From assembly GCA_944472135.2 (NCBI GenBank), contig OX235263.1, positions 33,781,379 to 33,845,378 on the forward strand: a DNA stretch of 64,000 nt, given 5' to 3'. Shown one piece after another: positions 34,835 through 44,289 of this stretch. The position numbers were made by a program, and so were the translations under genes. This stretch comes from Trichobilharzia regenti (Eukaryota; Platyhelminthes; Trematoda; Strigeidida; Schistosomatidae). Under the pieces are notes generated by a model that was given only the letters and a program-made list of their open reading frames with translations, ran no database searches and was not told the origin of the DNA. Positions within the stretch are counted from its first letter, which is position 1; each line of letters begins with the position of its first letter.

Positions 34835-35125
34835 TGGAGGTGACTACTCCAAATCTGTTTGGGACTCCTAAACAGTGAGCACCTACCGGGATTGCGCTAC
34901 ATATCGCGGAATAAGCCATTTAGTCGCGTCCCACTGGCTGAATGTTCTACGATCTCGTCTAGTGATTGGCAGGTCTTCCACTGGAACCCCAAAGGATTTG
35001 TACCTCTGAAGAGTCCTAAACTGTGACGAAATAGCCATCTGGTACTTCCTGGTCTTTCCGTGGTTTTTCTGCTGACTTCAGATGGTGGTGGAGCCAACAA
35101 TTAATCAAATCCCTGCGAATTAACT
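34835..35125. mobile_element. SINE-1 with short inverted left arm
   Basis: 34,840-34,905 is a minus-strand SINE-1 piece (inverse 'gagtcccaaacagatttgga'). 34,915-35,125 is a plus-strand copy with A-box-like 'ctggctgaatgttctacg' and tail 'tcaaatccctgcgaattaac'. The hammerhead at 34,999-35,038 has intact CTGAAGA and GAAA boxes. Confidence 0.7.
34999..35038 (+). ncRNA. SINE-1 hammerhead, plausible
   Basis: GTACCT-CTGAAGA-stem II (GTCCTAAACTGTGAC, imperfect)-GAAA-two-bp helix III (AT/AT around AGCC)-C-TGGTAC. Helix I pairs 5 of 6. The core is complete with A at the variable position 7. The mismatch next to the cut site may lower activity. Confidence 0.55.
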
Positions 35126-35527
35126 CTTGAAAATGAAACTGTTTTAAACGAAATAGAATATTTACAAAGAAGGCAGCTGTGTCTTATTAGGTTAGCAGGA
35201 ATATTTACGCAGACATTTAAATTTGAATGTTTTTTGTGAAAACTAGAGGATAAAAATTCATTGTTGTTCTGTGTATTATCTAGATATTATGACGTTTGAC
35301 AATAGGCATGGAGAGATGATATCTGAGGGAAGAGGAACATATAAGAACGCATAGATTGTAAGCTTAGTCAACGTTTTAAATGCGTTACCTAGCAACCAAA
35401 AGTAAAAAAACCCACTACATTTAAAATTATTTATATCATTCACAAATTGAATTAATGCTGATGACTTTTTGCGAAAACGTTCCCATAACTGTGGTAGTAA
35501 TCAAAATGTCATTATTCAACAGTATAT
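35126..35527. other. No recognisable feature
   Basis: AT-rich; nothing recognised. Confidence 0.4.
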
Positions 35528-35540
35528 GTTTTGCATATTA

Positions 35541-35597
35541 TTATTATTTATTATTGCTCCCTTGGGTTCCTAGTGGCACATAGGGCTTCAACTGCAC
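35541..35597 (-). mobile_element. 57-bp RTE 3'-tail insertion with 13-bp target duplication
   Basis: Only the last bases of the second RTE subfamily (inverse of 'tatgtgccactaggaaccca' and 'agggagcaataa'), bounded by GTTTTGCATATTA at 35,528-35,540 and 35,598-35,610. A severely 5'-truncated LINE insertion into PLE-derived DNA. Confidence 0.88.
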
Positions 35598-35610
35598 GTT
35601 TTGCATATTA

Positions 35611-36180
35611 GGCGTAATAAAATGTATCTGAGTAAAAAGTTGGTGAAAGTAAAAACTAAAAACAGCTATCGCAAAACGTGTATCATGAAATACATGACCA
35701 GAAGAGAAGGAAAAATAATTCCAACATGTCCTGTAACAATAAGCCTCTCTATACAACTGAATTTCGAAAGTATTATTCCAAACGAAATGATAACCAACAA
35801 GTTGAGAAAATCGATCGAGACAGTCAAAAGTGAACAAATATCCACCTCATGTTACCTCCAACTGTGTCTGTCAATTTACATGTACGTGACAAAGCACATA
35901 TATTAGCAGAGCAGAGAGAAGCGTTATTGCCGGCATTTCTGAACACATGCTAAAGAACCTGAGACTAAAAGGTCTACAAGCACTAAACAGTGCGATTGCC
36001 CATCATCTACTGGACACTGGTTATATTGTAGATAACCTGAAGTCGTTCAAAATAATCAACAAGCGAAAGAAACCTAGCTTGTTACGCTTTGCTGAAGCGA
36101 TTCCTATCAAACGACTTAAACCAAATATATTTACATAGAAAGAGGCAGTGCTGAATCTTGCACTACCCTGGTGATAACAA
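35611..36180 (+). pseudogene. PLE-1 linker and GIY-YIG endonuclease remnant
   Basis: 35,750-35,830 encodes ESIIPNEMITNKLRKSIETV (linker). After a frameshift near 35,880 comes a decayed YIG core, then ISEHMLKNLRLKGLQALNSA, AHHLLDTGYIVDNLKSFKII and LLRFAEAIPIKRLKPN, ending with an ALPW-like C-terminus at about 36,172. This is the same C-terminal plan as the copy at 40.4-40.69 kb. Inactive. Confidence 0.82.
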
Positions 36181-36920
36181 AAAAAATATACAACTTTTAT
36201 GAGTCATCTTTTTTGTTCAGAAAACTTTACTCTCTCATCTAAACATGACTCACCCTACCTTGTTCTTTTCTTTTTTTTCTATTGGCTATTAGATAAAACA
36301 TTTTCTTCAGTTAAGTAATCTTCATTTTGTTATGCTTTCTAACTGAACCTTGTTTCTATACAGAAACATATAAACGCATCTCTGTGTTTTGTTTCCCAGC
36401 CTAATTGTCTAATTATTCTATAAATAGTCAGTGTTTGTAACTCTTAATTAGTTAAATCATTCCGGACTAATGTTACTTTTACTCATTACCAATTAATCTT
36501 TGTGATTGTGGGAAAATATTTTCAAATCTTTAATGTAATTCATATTTTTTATCGTTCAGGTTGTAACCAGTTGAAAAGAATCCTCAAAATAATAACAGAT
36601 GAGCTCATGTTATCCTGGTACAACTGTTGTTTTTGCTTTGTTCAAGTTCATTAATGGGAAGAATAGCATGAAGTTTTTAAAAAAATTATCAGTACCTCTA
36701 AACTGTGTCCAACATTTTTGAAATAGCTGGCTGTGGTCATGAAAGTGAAAGAAAAGATGTCTAAGCTAGCCATCTATTAGTGTATCCATCCGTTCAACGA
36801 CTCCTGTGTAGCTACTTATACTTATTTCGGCCGTCACCCTAGAAAGTTAATTCTTCGTGCTCAATCGACGGGAAAATCAAAAATTCAATTCAATAATTAA
36901 TATATGACCCGTTGCACAAG
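36181..36920. other. PLE 3' flank, partly pLTR-like
   Basis: 36,540-36,660 repeats the 'atcgttcaggttgtaacc', 'agatgagctcatg' block also seen at 5,750. The remainder shows nothing recognisable. Confidence 0.45.
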
Positions 36921-37110
36921 AGGTGGCTCTCGTGGCCCAAGTGGTCTAGTGGATAACGCTTTGGCGTTTGAAACTATGGGCACTGGGTTCGAGCCTCGGT
37001 GGGAACATCATCACTCACTGAGAAATGCAGGTACATCCAGATGACGAGTCCTAAATAGGACGAAATGCGCATCCTGGATTCCACTGCTAGCCACCATCCA
37101 CCAATTGTAT
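36921..37110 (+). mobile_element. Sm-alpha-type hammerhead SINE
   Basis: A-box TGGTCTAGTGG (36,940-36,950) and B-box GGTTCGAGCC (36,986-36,995) match the Pol III consensus. They are followed by 'aggtacatccag', a hammerhead domain and 'tggattccactgctagccac'. The layout is that of the schistosome Sm-alpha family, known to make short Pol III transcripts with self-cleaving hammerheads. Confidence 0.88.
37035..37079 (+). ncRNA. Sm-alpha hammerhead with C3-to-A change
   Basis: Helix I ATCCAG/CTGGAT is perfect, stem II GTCCTAAATAGGAC is strong, GAAA is intact and the cut-site C is at 37,073. The first core base at 37,041 is A instead of C (ATGACGA for CUGANGA). C3 pairs with G8 in the catalytic fold, so this copy should be inactive. 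Confidence 0.8.
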
Positions 37111-37454
37111 ACAGAACATCTACTAGTCTAAAATAATAAAAGTGTACTCAGAATAATGGACGGTTCTATAGCAGAATGTCCCGATCAAAAACGTCTTATA
37201 GCTAGCATTGAAGAGACTTTCTCTATCAGATATCGAATAAATTACCAAAGGCCTTTAGATATCGAACGTTCCAAACAGGAGACGCCGTTACAATGTGTTT
37301 AAAACAACTGGCGGGTAGCCCGAAAAAGAAACAGGTTCGGTTCACTTATTTCTGCTTTAGCCAACTGCCGAATCTGTATAACTGATTCACTGTTAATTAT
37401 TAATTATCATTATTAATAATATAATAATATATAATATAATATTAATAATCATTA
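37111..37454. other. No gene; AT-rich simple sequence at 37,395-37,455
   Basis: Low-complexity TAATAT runs precede the RTE fragment; nothing else is recognised. Confidence 0.5.
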
Positions 37455-37520
37455 GATTGGATAATGCGACAGACAACGGGCGATGAGGAAACAGGCATAA
37501 AATGAACTCACACAAAAAAC

Positions 37521-38147
37521 GTGCAGGATCTGGACTTCGCCGATGATATATGTCTGATTTCCCACAAACTGGAAGATATGCAAGTGAAAGGTTGCGACAA
37601 GTTGGCGATAGAAGAAGCATCAAAGATAGGACTTCAAGTGAACATAGATAAGACAGAGGTGATGAAGATTCCTGGTCACCACCAACAGCAGCAACAACAA
37701 CAGACAACAATCAGCCAGCATACATGGGAGGTGGTATGGTGGAGGTATGCAGATGACACATTCACTGTACTTAGAACACAAGATATAGATAGATTTTTCG
37801 AGCACATCAACTCGAAGGTAGAGGCAATTCAATTCACTTATGAATTGGAAAGTCAGGAAGGGAAGCTTCCAATGTTAGATTGCAACGTAAAAAGGAAAGA
37901 AGATGGGAAGCTAAACACTAGTGTTTACAGAAAACCCACACATTCAAACAGATATTTGGATTTCCGATCATCCCTTCCTATGTCAGTAAAAATAGGATTA
38001 GTGAAATGTTTAAATGACAGAGCACAAAAACTAAGCAGTATCAAGGAAAATCTAAGACAGGAAGTGATACACATAAAGGAAGCCTTGGAACCTAATAATT
38101 ACCCGGATAAATTAGTCAAGAAATATGTAAGTAAATGTAAAAATTAA
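37521..38147 (+). pseudogene. Chimeric ORF: RTE reverse transcriptase fused in frame to PLE reverse transcriptase
   Basis: One open frame reads DLDFADDICLISHKLEDMQV (RTE motif C), then QQQQQQQTTISQHTW. It crosses the insertion point into VVWWRYADDTFTV (PLE motif C) and on to the end of the PLE RT (KLPMLDCNVKRKEDGKL, SVYRKPTHSNRYL, NNYPDKLVKKYVSK). The fusion is accidental, created by the PLE insertion, and neither RT is complete. The PLE frame continues past the TAA at 38,145. Confidence 0.88.
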
Positions 38148-38936
38148 ATAAATAATGATAATAGCGATAGTGATAATAACAATAATAATGGTAATAATAA
38201 TAGTGACAATAATAATATTAATAACGACACCAAGAAAAAGGAATGTAAATCATCAACAGTAATTCCATACAAAGAAGGAACCTCGGAAGCCTTACGCAGA
38301 ATTCTTAACAAGGCGGGAATAAAAGTGGCATTCAAGCCCACAAACTCAATTAGAAACAAGCTTTGTCGGTTAAAGGATCCTGTAGAGCCATTAAAACAAA
38401 ACAAATTAGTTTATCTAATACCCTGCAATGATTGTGAGGTCAAATACATAGGTCAAACTAGTAGAACAGGGGCAGCGAGAAACACATTCATCAGGCAGTC
38501 AGACTAGCCGAACATAAAAACCTGGCAAAATCTAGATTGGTTGACCCAAATAAGATAAGAAATCTAGAGAGTAGTTCAGCTATACGACTCACTACATGCA
38601 GTTACACACAACCATAAAATAGGATGGGATAGGATGACAGTTTTAAAATCTAATGTCAAAGGGTATAGGGAGAGATTGACAACAGAAGCTTTGTTTATCG
38701 AATCAACTGCAAATGCATGTAACAGGAATGATTCAACACCTGTCCCAGATATATGGAAAATTCTATTGCCCATACGACAAATAGGAGAAGACAGAGAAAA
38801 CTATAAAAATCAAATCTCGAAGTGCCGTGACAAAACTTGATATGATTATGAACAATAAATTTTGTTCGAAATCTTGTCATCCAGCATACAATACTGTTTC
38901 AGTGTGAGATACATTCAATAAACGAACTAAAACGGA
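37732..38936 (+). mobile_element. 5'-truncated PLE-4-related element with 12-bp target duplication
   Basis: Bounded by ATACATGGGAGG at 37,720-37,731 and 38,937-38,948. It holds the RT from motif C onward, an Asn-rich linker, GIY-YIG endonuclease and a 3' UTR with aataaa near 38,855 and 38,918. No pLTR or inverted cap is seen at its 5' end, unlike the other PLEs here. Confidence 0.88.
38148..38840 (+). pseudogene. PLE linker and GIY-YIG endonuclease, few disablements
   Basis: It continues in the frame of the RT after a single stop (TAA 38,145-38,147). A poly-Asn/Asp linker (38,148-38,235) is encoded by AAT/GAT repeats. Next come SEALRRILNKAGIKVAFKPT, IRNKLCRLKDPVEP and the nuclease core LVYLIPCNDCEVKYIGQTSR, with a C-x2-C pair before YIG. 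A frameshift near 38,490 moves to HQAVRLAEHKN and RLVDPNKIRNLESSSAIRL. A second shift near 38,590 gives HAVTHNHKIGWDRMTVLKSN, RERLTTEALFIESTANACNR and VPDIWKILLP. The GIY-YIG Tyr, Arg, Glu and Asn-region counterparts are recognisable. It is among the better-preserved PLE endonucleases here. Confidence 0.85.
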
Positions 38937-39734
38937 ATACATGGGAGGAACATGAAAAAAACAACCTCCTTCACCAACCCACCTGGTAAGAATCGTTTCA
39001 ACTACAAGTTAACTGAACTGATGAGGATATCAAAGCCAGAATCAGAAAAGAAAGACAGGCTGTCAATACTCTTAAGTCTGTGTGGAAGTCAACGGCACTC
39101 AACATCAAAAATAAGATCCGGATTTTCAACTCCAATGTGGAATCAGTGCCACTCACCACACGGATCAGAGACTTGGCCAGTACGTCATAAAGAGCATCTC
39201 AAACAAATTACACACCTTCATTACACAGCTGTCTTCGCTCAATACCACTCAAGATCAGATGGCCGGCCAGAAAAGATCAGCAACAGGGTGGGATCTCTGG
39301 CAATGAGTGAACCAACCAAACAGGAAGCAATTGTGAAACAAATAAGCAAGGAGAAATCGAGATGGATTGGCTAGCCATACTCTGAGGAAACCACCAAGTG
39401 ACATCACTAGACAAGCCATGGCTCGAGTGGAACCCGACTGAATGGGAAGCGGCGAGTTGGTCGTCAGTGGACGAGTGACTTGTGGAGATCATGTGAAGAA
39501 GAGATGAAGGCATGTGGGCATGTTTTGGAGCGGGGTAAAAAAGTAGGCAGAAAACCGGAGGTAATGGAGGTGCGCAGCTGAAGCCCTATGTTCCTCTAAG
39601 AATTTAAGGATATAATAATAATATTAATTATAACATTTTTGCAGTTAATAACGATAATTCTTAAATTACTGTAGACGTATAACCATAGGACTTGTTGAAG
39701 AAGTTTTTGAAAAGAATATTCTTTCGTTTGGACT

Positions 39735-40243
39735 ACCTTCATCAGACACAACTAAGTTCTGCTATCAATGGAACGACCTACTATCGCCGATATGTTGATG
39801 ACACATTTGTTGTTTGCAAGGATATAGATCACGCATCGGCACTATATGATCGCCTAAGTGAGATACATCCAAATATCAAATTCACCATGGAATATGAACA
39901 TAACAATGAGTTGAATTTCCTGAATCTAAATGTAAAACGAACAAATGAAGGCATGGTCAAAAGTTCATCTATAGAAAAGAAACCTGGACTGGACAATATC
40001 TTGACTATAACAGCTTTTGTCCCATAAGCTATAAACCTGGATTAGTGAGGACTTTGTATGACAGAGCCAGGAAGCTATGTTCATCAAACAGGGTCGAAGA
40101 AGAATAAGTTTTCGTCGAGAAATGCCTAAGGGAAAATGATACCCTAAGGGATTTATACAGAAGTACAGCAGAGAAAAAGATGAGAAAGAAAAGCATCCAA
40201 ATGTAGAAAGGAAAAAGTGTTTATTTGTCTACCATTCAAAGGA
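39735..40243 (+). pseudogene. PLE-1 RT C-terminal part and linker, frameshifted
   Basis: RT motif C is RRYVDDTFVV (YVDD codons at 39,791-39,802), followed by NELNFLNLNVKRTNEGMVKS. A shift near 39,985 changes frame; then ISYKPGLVRTLYDRARKLCS appears. A one-base deletion at about 40,137 destroys the NGYPKGFI-type motif that the right arm keeps (inverse of 50,489-50,510). Not functional. Confidence 0.82.
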
Positions 40244-40244
40244 G

Positions 40245-40691
40245 ATGCAGTGTCACAAAAGATTGAAAGTTGCAATAAATAGAAGCTTCCCGGCAGCAAA
40301 CCTCATAACAGTATACAGCACCACTCCTTCTTTAATCCACTCAAAACTGGATAAATACCCTGCTGATGTCACCTCCAACTGCGTTTATGAATTCACGTGC
40401 ACTAGCTGGAGCAAGTACATTGGAAGGACAGAAAGAAGGGCTTCTATCCGGTTTTCTGAACATATTCCCAAAAACCTGTGCCTGAAAGGAAGCAGATATT
40501 CCCAGAGTGCAATTACCAGACACATTATTGATACCGGACATCTCGTAGAGATTTCTAAGTCCTTCAAAATATTAAATAGACAAAGGACAGCAAATTTACT
40601 ACGATCTGCCGAAGCAATCGCAATCAAACGACTTAAACCAGACTTATGCATACAGAAAGAGAGTGTGATTAACCTCTCACTCCCTTGGTAA
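40245..40691 (+). CDS. PLE-1 GIY-YIG endonuclease domain, open frame (left arm)
   Basis: An open 148-residue stretch with no disablement. The nuclease core is CVYEFTCTSWSKYIGRTERR (YIG with catalytic Arg), then IRFSEHIPKNLCLKGSRYSQ, IIDTGHLVEISKSFKILNRQ and SAEAIAIKRLKPDLC, ending with LSLPW. PLE endonucleases cut the target to prime reverse transcription. No start codon logic applies, since it is the C-terminal part of a polyprotein; the Met at 40,245 is simply the first in frame. Its twin (49,943-50,389) differs at one residue (I to N near the C-terminus). Confidence 0.85.
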   Translation: MQCHKRLKVAINRSFPAANLITVYSTTPSLIHSKLDKYPADVTSNCVYEFTCTSWSKYIGRTERRASIRFSEHIPKNLCLKGSRYSQSAITRHIIDTGHLVEISKSFKILNRQRTANLLRSAEAIAIKRLKPDLCIQKESVINLSLPW

Positions 40692-41024
40692 CAGAATTTG
40701 ATTTTGATTAGTCATCTAATTCAGTGATCTCAACTCACTGAACAAATCTTAATCTCATAAACTGTAACCGCTTTTGTTTCTTGAGTTGCTATGCGAACCT
40801 ACAAGCTTACACTATTCTGTTAATCAATTTTTTCTGTTTTCTGTCTTACCCCGCCCCCTCTTTTCAACTTTAAAAGCGTATAAATTGATGATGAAAACTT
40901 GAACTAAAAACATTGTAATGCTTTCATTTAGATGCGTCAATTTTATATTATCTCTTCTCCACCACCACTCAAACATCAAAGTATGTTATTATCATCTAAA
41001 TAACCATTGCAATTTCAGGTAGTC

Positions 41025-41073
41025 TGCAGCTGATGAGAACCTGTGAAATAGAATGATATCATTTTATACTGCA
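41025..41073 (+). ncRNA. PLE-1 hammerhead ribozyme (left arm)
   Basis: Helix I TGCAG/CTGCA, CTGATGAG, GAAA and helix III TAGAATG/CATTTTA (one G-U pair), cut predicted after TA. Stem II (GAACCTGT) is minimal. Same position in the element as at 28,753. Confidence 0.75.
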
Positions 41074-41110
41074 AGTTTCGTCTTCCCCTTCTTTATCGAA
41101 AGAATATTCT

Positions 41111-41465
41111 TTGTTCAGGAAGCCCACTCTTTTGAAAATCGAAATGTGACTTCAAATTTAATTGTGAATGTAAACTCAAGAATCATAACAGCATCAAATA
41201 TGATCACCTGTGCCACAGTTCGACTTCATCGACTATGGTGGCTTATTAGTTTGACAACAGTTTTCGCAGTAAATAACGTCAGTCTCTGGAGAGTCACTAA
41301 TCAAAAATAAAATCACTGTTCGGTATAATTTAGGGACGCCTTGGCAGTCTGATCTAACGGGTTTTCATAGGATAGAACTAAATAGGGTATCAGTTTTATG
41401 GATAAGTTAACTTCTGCTAAACATTTATTGAAACCTCGGACTATTTATTTATCTATTTTATTTTA
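41111..41465. other. No recognisable feature (left arm)
   Basis: An open frame at 41,053-41,310 is conserved only because its twin lies in the other arm. No motif was recognised. Confidence 0.5.
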
Positions 41466-41625
41466 TTATTGCTTGACTCCACACGGTAGTTTTCTATACA
41501 AGTATGGAATTTTCAGCATGTGATATCGGTAGCCCAAACTTTGCAGGCTGACCATTGATATCGGGTGTGCGTCGGCCTGGGATCGAAACCCGAGTGTCCT
41601 AACCGCTGTGCCACCGATACACAGA
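41466..41625 (-). mobile_element. SINE-3 copy (left arm)
   Basis: Tail 'ttgcttgactccacacggta' at the left, body 'gatatcggtagcccaaactt', tRNA-like head inverse at the right ('ccgctgtgccaccgatac'). B-box region partly deleted. Confidence 0.8.
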
Positions 41626-41979
41626 GAAATTGTAACTGAATCTGTTAGATTGTTACTTACTTGTCATAAATTCGATAAACGAGAAGGTCGTGATCATTTA
41701 TGATTGATCAAAACAGGGATGATAAACAATCATCCTATGCTTTATTTAACAGACATTATTGCTTGATGTATCAGCTTATGAGCTGAATTATTTAATATGG
41801 CAAAAATATCAGTAAACGTTTTCAGGTCACTGATTTATTAGTTTTCCTTTTATCATAAATGAACTTGAATATTTTGTGATGAAGTAATGAAAGTATTTTT
41901 CAATTAGTTCTGCCTTTCTCCAATGAATTATATTAGCAAAAGGAGTTAATTAATATTTCAGCAACTGAAAACTCTATTT

Positions 41980-42600
41980 TTAGTGGGTGACTTCAAAACA
42001 CCTACAGAGGCCATACTTTTGCCCAAAACTGACTCATTACAGTCTGACAGCAGCAGACCGATCTTTGTTTCCCATTATATAACTGAAAAAATTTTCTTGA
42101 GACACACACAGTCCCGAAATGGTCCAAAGACACAAAAAAGACGAATATTCTTCGACAGATCTGTGAATGTATTCAACAAAGTTAATATCAAAAATACAAA
42201 AGTACTTCAAAACAGTGGTGATATCAAATACTCTATCCACACGAATCATACATCAGACGCCTCCGGTGTGCACTTCAGGATCAGGATCACTTTTATTCAC
42301 TCAGACAAAGTCGAATCGTGAAACAGCACATCACCGATATCATAACACAACCACAAAGAAAAGCATTAAAATTAAAAACTAAAGAGGCTAGAATACAAAT
42401 AATGAGGATTAAGTCACCAGGTGATATGCAAATGTCAGAAGAGTAATGAACACTTTAGAAGAAAATAGGATACAGATTGCAGAGTCAGTTGTAACATCCA
42501 AAATGTACAAATAGCGTGACTGGACCGATCAGGAGGGATTTTGTAAACAACCTTTCTCTTACATGCATACAGAAAATCGAGATGAAAATTGTATTGCATA
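41980..42600 (+). repeat. Unclassified repeat X, copy C (left arm)
   Basis: Blocks shared with copies A and B: 'acttttattcactcagacaa', 'atcataacacaaccacaaag', 'gattaagtcaccaggtgata', 'aacactttagaagaaaatag' and 'gatcaggagggattttgtaa'. A 112-residue open frame (41,983-42,321) overlaps the first half. It has no recognised domain and is not shared as an ORF by copies A and B. Confidence 0.6.
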
Positions 42601-42647
42601 CAGTTAGACCACGATACTGAAATATTTATTTTTCTAAATTTATTTTT

Positions 42648-43165
42648 ACGAGTTGATCACGGATTGATATCAGTTAGAGAACCATTGAAAACCACGGAGT
42701 ACTGGACAGCTGCTGCTTCATCCTAGTTTGTGAATCATCGGCAATATGCACCCACTGGGATTCGAACCCAGGAACTTCCGGTTACAAGGAAAGCTCGTAG
42801 GCAATTCAGCCACTTGCTGCAGGATGGAGTTTCCTAGAGTTCTAGTGAGAAGTCTTGACCAGTGAGGTCCACTTAGATGTCACGAGTGTAGATGGATGTC
42901 CCACCAACGATAATGGCTGGGGGGAGCTAAATAACAAATTGGTAGAAGTTAGAATTCATGAGCCATTGGATCGGTTCTCAGTGGCTGAATGGTATACGAG
43001 CTCGGTGGCCTTGTAACCGGAAGGTCCTGGGTTCGAACCCTCTGTGGTAGGTGCGTGCTGTCGACGATTCCCAAACTAGGATGAAACAGCAGCTGTCCAG
43101 TACTCCCTGGTTTTCAATGGCTCTCTAACTGATATCTATCCATGATCAACTCGTAGAAACATAAC
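42648..43165. mobile_element. SINE-1 head-to-head pair (left arm)
   Basis: Minus-strand SINE-1 42,648-42,810, central spacer 42,811-42,940 ('gttctagtgagaagtcttga'), plus-strand SINE-1 42,945-43,165. The inverted ends (acgagttgatcacggattga / inverse ccatgatcaactcgt) make a long potential hairpin. The plus-arm ribozyme core reads CGACGA and is dead. Confidence 0.85.
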
Positions 43166-43192
43166 TAACCCGTAATAACCAAACTATGGTAA

Positions 43193-43434
43193 ATTTATTT
43201 TATTCCTGTGCATTTTCAGTGGAACATAGGGCTCACGATAGAGGCTTGAAGTTTCGGTAGCACTGATGTCTACTTTCACGAGGTGGGGTTACAAGCCTCA
43301 TGCCCAAACTTCCTGATTTACCAGTCTTATTACTGGCTTAGTGAGGATATGGAGCTCGTCGGCTGGGAATCGAACTTGGAACCATGAGTGGTGTGGTTAG
43401 TGAGCATTCTACTGCTGTGCCACCGACACACGGT
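43193..43434 (-). mobile_element. SINE-2 copy (left arm)
   Basis: Inverse SINE-2: tail 'tattcctgtgcattttcagt' at the left, head 'ctgctgtgccaccgacac' at the right. On the minus strand the A-box TGGCACAGCAG and B-box GTTCGATTC are intact, making it one of the best-preserved copies. Confidence 0.85.
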
Positions 43435-43627
43435 ACTAAACATGATGGTTATTTGTACCGAATCAACATTACGGAAAGTGATAACCTTGTGAATAGTAAT
43501 ATCAGTATATATTACCTGAAATTTTATGTGCAGTATCTCATTTCTAAAGTCGTACAAACTGTCGTTATTTACATATCCTAGAAAGTGTAATAGATTACAG
43601 AAATAAAGTAGAACAAAGAGTCGATGA

Positions 43628-43647
43628 ATATATATATATATATATAT
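43628..43647. repeat. (AT)n microsatellite
   Basis: About ten AT units. The twin at 46,985-47,006 is slightly longer, explaining a small shift in arm pairing. Confidence 0.9.
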
Positions 43648-43954
43648 TATACGCCTAAGTGGTGATAAGTTTTTCAGTATTAACTTATACTGTGTCATCT
43701 ATGACTTTTATTCTTTCCCTTATTATTTTCATGTTTAATTAGATTATTGTATCAGTGATAAATTATGTCTACAAAGAAAACCGACAAGCATATACATAAT
43801 TTATTTTGGGTAGATGCATTATAGACAATGCAACAGTAATGCTTCATTTTGCTACATAAAAGAATTTTCGAAAAACATGGAACGGGAAGTACAGAGAGGA
43901 GAGTGAGCTAAAATATTAATAGTGATGATATTTACCGATATATTTATTTATTTT

Positions 43955-44070
43955 GATTTTGATTACAGCTTGATTCCGCACCGTATTTTTGGTACAAGTG
44001 TGGAAGTTTCAGCGTGGATATCGGTAGCGTAAAATTCACAGGCCGACCATAGATATCAGGTGTGCGTCGG
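43955..44070 (-). mobile_element. SINE-3 partial copy (left arm)
   Basis: SINE-3 tail and body ('cgcaccgtatttttggtaca') inverse; the tRNA-like head is missing. Confidence 0.7.
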
Positions 44071-44127
44071 CATTTAAATACTTTCAATACTTTTAAATAT
44101 TGGTGGACTTCGTGAAGCCAGTTTTAA

Positions 44128-44200
44128 TGATTTTTATTGTTCTCTTGGGTTCCAAATGGCTATACAGGTCCCTGAGATGCAATGGATAGTGCGTTGGACT
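44128..44200 (-). repeat. RTE 3'-tail fragment (left arm)
   Basis: Inverse of the second-subfamily RTE tail ('gttctcttgggttccaaatg'). The overlapping short open frame at 44,093-44,287 is not a gene. Confidence 0.55.
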
Positions 44201-44289
44201 TCTTTTCTGGTGGTTGAGGTTAGTTTCTTGACGGAAATGAGGTAATAGGCTGCTTTTCAACCTTTTCCAGTTTACTATTTGGTTCAAAG

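Larger units (their letters stand above)
37455..39605 (+). mobile_element. RTE LINE 3' half, split by a PLE insertion
   Basis: 37,455-37,731 encodes LDWIMRQTTG (motif B end) and DLDFADDICLISHKLEDMQV (intact FADD). The sequence resumes at 38,937-39,605 with C-terminal RTE sequence and the family 3' end. The break lies at 'atacatgggagg'. The unsplit equivalent is at 33,472-33,484 (cataaatgggaggg), giving a direct before/after comparison. Confidence 0.92.
39660..41110 (+). mobile_element. PLE-1 element (left arm copy)
   Basis: The 5' end is an inverted pLTR piece ('gaaaagaatattctttcgtt'), joined to an RT that begins just before YVDD. The 3' end is a forward pLTR with a hammerhead and 'gaaagaatattctttgttc'. 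The body is 5'-truncated, retaining the last part of RT, the linker and a complete GIY-YIG domain. Confidence 0.88.

Noticed and set aside
36940..36995. Possible functional tRNA gene
   Set aside because: The A and B boxes are good, but the sequence continues into a hammerhead and the Sm-alpha body. It is a SINE head.
38148..38235. Asn-rich stretch as a prion-like or antigen gene
   Set aside because: It is a triplet microsatellite inside the PLE frame between RT and endonuclease.
41053..41310. 85-residue open frame conserved in both palindrome arms
   Set aside because: Conservation is due to the recent duplication of the whole arm. It has no domain and overlaps a PLE terminal repeat.
41983..42321. 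112-residue open frame, duplicated at 48,314-48,652
   Set aside because: It lies in repeat X, the related copies A and B do not keep the frame, and no motif is visible. Treated as chance.
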